Shown: piece after piece, positions 60,683-64,000 of the stretch | Layout of the letters: every line of letters begins with the position of its first letter | Position numbering within the stretch: position 1 is the first letter of the stretch | Assembly (NCBI GenBank): GCA_000697665.1 | Contig: KL197717.1 | Coordinates: 561,168 to 625,167 of the forward strand | Origin: Jaapia argillacea MUCL 33604 | Taxonomy: Eukaryota; Basidiomycota; Agaricomycetes; Jaapiales; Jaapiaceae | DNA length: 64,000 nucleotides | Reading direction: 5' to 3' | The notes under the pieces: model-generated | The model's database searches: none | Seen by the model: the letters and a program-made list of their open reading frames with translations, nothing else | Told to the model about the DNA's origin: nothing | Translations under genes and position numbers: made by a program

Positions 60683-61079
60683 TGCTCAATTGTTTATATG
60701 GGCATAACGGAGAGCCTTATCGAGGATGCACACTGGCTTTATGGAGTTTTGACATCGGAGCGGCGGAAGGTCCGAGGCGGGGCGAGTCAGATTTTCGAGT
60801 CAGAAGCACCATGACACCATCGACGGCATCAAAATGCACGCGACACGGTGAATCATAGTCCCCAGTATACCCTCGACTGCGTGTGTAGATTGTTCAGACC
60901 AACAACGACATGGCTAGATCGATGAATCTTACGAGATAGCTGGATGTGTTGGAGGTCACCATCCATTTTATCCCTATGCCCTTGCAAATCGACTGGGACA
61001 TCCGACATTATCGCCAGGTTGATGAGCTAAAGTAGGGCAGTCGTGATACTCTGTCAATAAAAGGGGAAATTATTTGGGA

Positions 61080-61745
61080 AAGAAAGCGAACTCACCGATT
61101 CGCTAAGAACAACTTCAGCACCCCTCAATTTGCATAACATATCGAGCACCTCCATATATCCACCGAGCCCCCATCCCCAGAGTACTGTCCACCGAAACCA
61201 CCGGGTCGCAGAGCCGGAAATGAAAGCGTTGAGTTTTCGCGTAACGGTGGAATCAGATCTTCGATGACTCTTGCAACATCAGTGATTAACCGGTTCCAAG
61301 GCTGGTAGATAGCGAAGTGCTGGTGGGACGGAAGGGAGGTCACTGCAGGTCCAGGAGATGGATAACAATCAAATGTTTCATCTGGGTGAAGCGACAGTAA
61401 TCGAGATACTCCGGAAACCAGACGCCATCCAACCTGAGCGACTCGAGGGTTGTGGATGGGGTTCTCGGGTTCATGAATTGGCCCAGAGGTTAACTCCACA
61501 ATTGGCGAGTCTCATCTTCGCAGCTGGAACGCGTTGGAAGAGTGTCGAGTTGAGATATCGGAAGTCCTCGAGAGAAATTTCCTCTAAATGGGGGAGGATA
61601 AGAAATGATGGGTTGCCAGAAGGTTGTTAGTATATGACGAATCCATGTAGATGAAGTCAACACCAAGGATTGTGGATCAGGGAAACACACAAAAGAGTGA
61701 AGTTTGAACGGCCATAGTTTTGGGCATGATGAAGTAACTCTGCTA
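61080..61745 (-). pseudogene. F-box/LRR gene copy, 5'-truncated and degenerate
   Basis: Similar to the 3' two-thirds of the F-box gene at 53968-55218. VARVIEDLIPPLRENSTLSF is preserved almost exactly, as is RVTSSCPKLWPF (SSCPKL in the parent). Between them the frame is broken by several indels, and parts are missing. The 5' part with the F-box itself is absent. No functional product is expected. Confidence 0.75.
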
Positions 61746-61977
61746 AGCTGGGTTGAATATGACTGACTCGAAATTTTGGCAGAGAAGTTTTTCAGCAGAG
61801 AACCATTCACGATTGTTCACCCAACTCAAAAGACAACGAAGGACTCTAAGAATGTCCAATGATTGGATCACTGATTACACGACAATTGTATCTCATACTT
61901 TAAACCATCAAGACATGCTTATCTTCACCATCACTTGTGACCACCAACTCGTTTGCTCAAACTCTTATCAACCTCCC
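61746..61977. other. Right flank of duplication copy B
   Basis: AT-richer sequence with no gene. It probably includes the 3' untranslated region of the HELAH-motif gene. Confidence 0.4.
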
Positions 61978-63256
61978 TTAGGTCCTCCCAATTCCCCAGT
62001 TCTCAGGATCAGAATCAGGACCTTCTCCAACAACAACATCCCCACCAGTAGAAAGTCTCACGATGTCATAACCCAATCCAATCCGCGGTGCAGCACCTGC
62101 ATCCAAAGTGGTTGCTGTCACAATCTCATAAGTGACACGTTGTCTTGTTACACCCTCAGGTGGAGCGTCAGCCAATCCACCGACTGCTTTGAGGGGCTTG
62201 ATCTCCTGAGTAGACAGTGATTCCACTGTGCAACGGACGATAGCAGGATCAACAACTGTGAAGAGAAGATTGAATAAGCATCGAGCAGCAATCCATTGAT
62301 TATCAATCACTTACGGAGGGAGTAGGTGTTGTTTGAATCGTTAGGCCTGAATAGTACATTCAGCATCTCCTGGTAGACACCCCTCTTAAAGTCGACAAAA
62401 ATGCGACCTCCAAACAACTCCAATTCGAACGCCCATCCAATTTCTCCCCTGATGCTAGATCCATCGCGGTTGGGGGGCCCTACTCCCTCAGGTGTAGTGA
62501 TGAAAGCTCCCAAAACCCCACGAGCAAGGGAATGTGCTAGTTCATGCAGGAGGGTGACGATGAACATGAGCTGGGAGGCATCATAAAGTAGGCTCTCCTA
62601 ATGATTCAAGAGAGGTAAGCAGCCAACCCATGGAACACATCAATGTCAGAGCTCACCGGGGCTTGGAGGAGATAGGTGAATAAATGCTGGTTGATATATA
62701 TTGGTGGACAGGCCTTTGGAAGCGCCCTAATACCATCGTCAATCTTGATCTCGTCACAACCTCCAATTCGCTTTGTGTCTGGGATTTTGGGTGTATATAT
62801 CTGAGCCCAAATAATATCTCCTTCCTCATCAACACCTCTATGAGCTGACAGAATTAATGTCGGGAAGCGCTTCTCGACACAATCGCGGATGGATTCAATC
62901 GTGGGGGACTCTTTGTTGGCGTAGAGATCGCGGGCGTGTATCTGTTCGAAGAGTTTTAGAAGAACAGTGACAGTTGAATTGCTTGTAAGCAGATGATTCC
63001 GGACAGTGTTCGCTAGTTGGTGAATTAGAGGGTAATCATCTTGAGAGACGGGGGATTTTTCCAAGTCGTCGAACACGATATTAACCATGGTGCCAGGTGA
63101 TCTAAAGAGCACCCCAAGTGAGTCTGACCATATATACAAATTCCCCAACCGCTGATCATTGACGATCCCATCCGCAGCTGCAATGACGTTGGGATAGCCA
63201 GAACTGACCCTAGAACGAGAGTCACCCCAGAAGATGATGATCCCATGTGAATACAC
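61978..63256 (-). CDS. Hypothetical protein with an HELAH zinc-protease-like motif, 5' end uncertain
   Basis: Three exons. Exon A (63256 to about 62660) reads GDSRSRVSSGYPNVIAAAD, NLYIWSDSLGVLFRSPG, QLANTVRNHLLTSNSTVTV and CVEKRFPTLILSAHRGVDEEG. Exon B carries LMFIVTLLHELAHSLARGVL with the HExxH metal-binding pattern, then GEIGWAFELELFGGRIFVDF. Exon C ends DPENWGIGRT at 61978. The introns (GTGAGC donor at about 62656; GTAAGT donor at about 62313) keep the frame. HExxH in a hydrophobic helix suggests a metalloprotease fold, though a third zinc ligand is not evident. No ATG lies at the start of the open frame (a stop precedes it, and the first in-frame ATG is near 63090). The gene may therefore start in an unseen exon or have been cut by the adjacent retroelement. 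Confidence 0.6.
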
Positions 63257-63416
63257 TGGTGTCCTATCCTATCCTGACTGCTGACTAAGCCTCCCCAAAG
63301 GGGGAAATGACCCCTATATCCTATCCTTCTCCCTCGCATTCTCAGTCTAGGGTGCAGGTTCCACTACTGCATGTGCCCCCTTCGAATTAAGCGGCGTCCT
63401 CGTCGCTGAGATGATC
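63257..63416. other. Junction between the retroelement end and the HELAH gene
   Basis: A short segment with repeated CCTATCCT-like motifs (cctatcctatcctgactgctg and cctatatcctatcctt). On the minus strand these are purine-rich (aggataggata), as in a polypurine tract or the start of a 3' LTR, but no second LTR is in the window to test this. Confidence 0.3.
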
Positions 63417-64000
63417 TCACTGCAAAGAACCTTTCCTTCTGCTTCCAGAAACTCGCTCACTTCCAACACCACTGCTCTCGATCCCGTTCCGTTCCTCGTC
63501 TGCCACTGCCGTCTCCTCCTTCTCCTCCTCCTCCTGCCTCTTCTGGCTTTCCTCATCCCCCATGTCCTCCTCCTCTTCCCTCTGCTCTCCTTGCATCTTC
63601 TGCTCCAGATCCCTCTGCACCTCCGCAAGCTTTGTCCCCTCCCTGGGTATGAATTCCCTGAGCCGCCGCGCATTGAATTCCCCGTTAAGTGGAACTCCTT
63701 GGAGAGTCTCAAGTCGATACGAATTTGTTAGTTGCTCCGTGACCCTTCTCGGCACGGACCACTTCGGGAGGAGTTTGCGCTCAGTCTTGAAGGTGTAATC
63801 CAGATCGCTACGGTAGACTTGAACTAGCTGGCCTTTGGTGAAGATGACTTCCCCTTTGCTCGAATTTAGTACCTTCCTATCGAACCTCGCTTTGCGTTTG
63901 ACAGCATGTATGACAGCAGCCTCGTACCCGTCAAGCCTTTGTTGAGCCACATACGCCATCTGCACGCTGACATCGGCTGGCTTCAGGACCGAAGTACTGT
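63417..64000 (-). mobile_element. Ty3/gypsy retrotransposon, C-terminal end of integrase/pol (partial)
   Basis: The minus-strand frame is open from the window edge to a stop at 63417. It reads QRLDGYEAAVIHAVKRKARF, DRKVLNSSKGEVIFTKGQLV, QVYRSDLDYTFKTERKLLPK, WSVPRRVTEQLTNSYRLETL, GEFNARRLREFIPREG. This is the GPY/F-type C-terminal module of gypsy integrases, with W-x-P-x-R and a RRLREF end. After it comes an unusually acidic tail with runs of Glu (EEEEDMGDEESQKRQEEEEK). The rest of pol lies beyond 64000. This part is uninterrupted, so the element may be young. Confidence 0.85.

Larger units (their letters stand above)
59689..61745. repeat. Segmental duplication, copy B
   Basis: Direct copy of the 53189-54803 block. 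It carries copy 3 of the glycine-rich gene, longer than in copy A, and a degenerate F-box copy. Matching landmarks include a gatcgaggagccccagaa segment near both left edges, a shared 5' exon of the glycine-rich gene, and a shared F-box 3' region. Copy A has lost about 650 bp that copy B retains. Confidence 0.75.

Overview
The window reads as a basidiomycete (mushroom-type, Agaricomycete) nuclear chromosome. Nearly every recognisable gene is cut by several short introns, mostly about 45-65 nt with GT(A/G)NGT donors and (C/T)AG acceptors. The genes are fungal types: GFA1, EXO1, a Dal5-type permease, a ZIFL-type MFS carrier, a class-3 lipase, MYND and SET proteins, F-box/LRR families and a Ty3/gypsy relic. 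Exon joins below were built by eye from splice sites and reading frame, so they are models, not transcripts.

Layout. 0-8 kb: a partial gene, a SET-domain gene, a small TATA-driven gene, then gene-poor DNA with one orphan exon. 8-28 kb is a dense block: a C2H2 protein, an FAD monooxygenase, a ZIFL-type MFS carrier, an F-box-like protein, a zinc alcohol dehydrogenase, a Dal5-type transporter, a secreted lipase, a three-RRM RNA-binding protein and a MYND protein. Monooxygenase, dehydrogenase, two transporters and a secreted lipase sit together in 14 kb. That could be a small catabolic or detoxification neighbourhood, but no scaffold-building synthase is present. 28-31.8 kb is mostly decayed sequence. 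31.8-38.1 kb holds a two-finger C2H2 transcription factor and exonuclease 1. 40.7-47.5 kb holds two divergently transcribed paralogues of an uncharacterised polytopic membrane protein. 48.4-51.0 kb holds GFA1, which makes glucosamine-6-phosphate for chitin.

51-64 kb is the most dynamic part. An intact glycine-rich gene at 51.3-52.1 kb has two broken relatives. These lie inside two copies of one segmental duplication (about 53.19-54.80 kb and 59.69-61.75 kb) that also carries an F-box gene, intact in the first copy and a pseudogene in the second. The edge of the second copy falls inside the coiled-coil region of a Sec2-type Rab GEF gene, leaving a 5'-truncated, frame-broken Sec2 pseudogene. 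A second intact F-box gene, a PB1-like gene, an HELAH-motif protein and a Ty3/gypsy integrase end complete the region.

No CRISPR array, rRNA, convincing tRNA or virus was seen.
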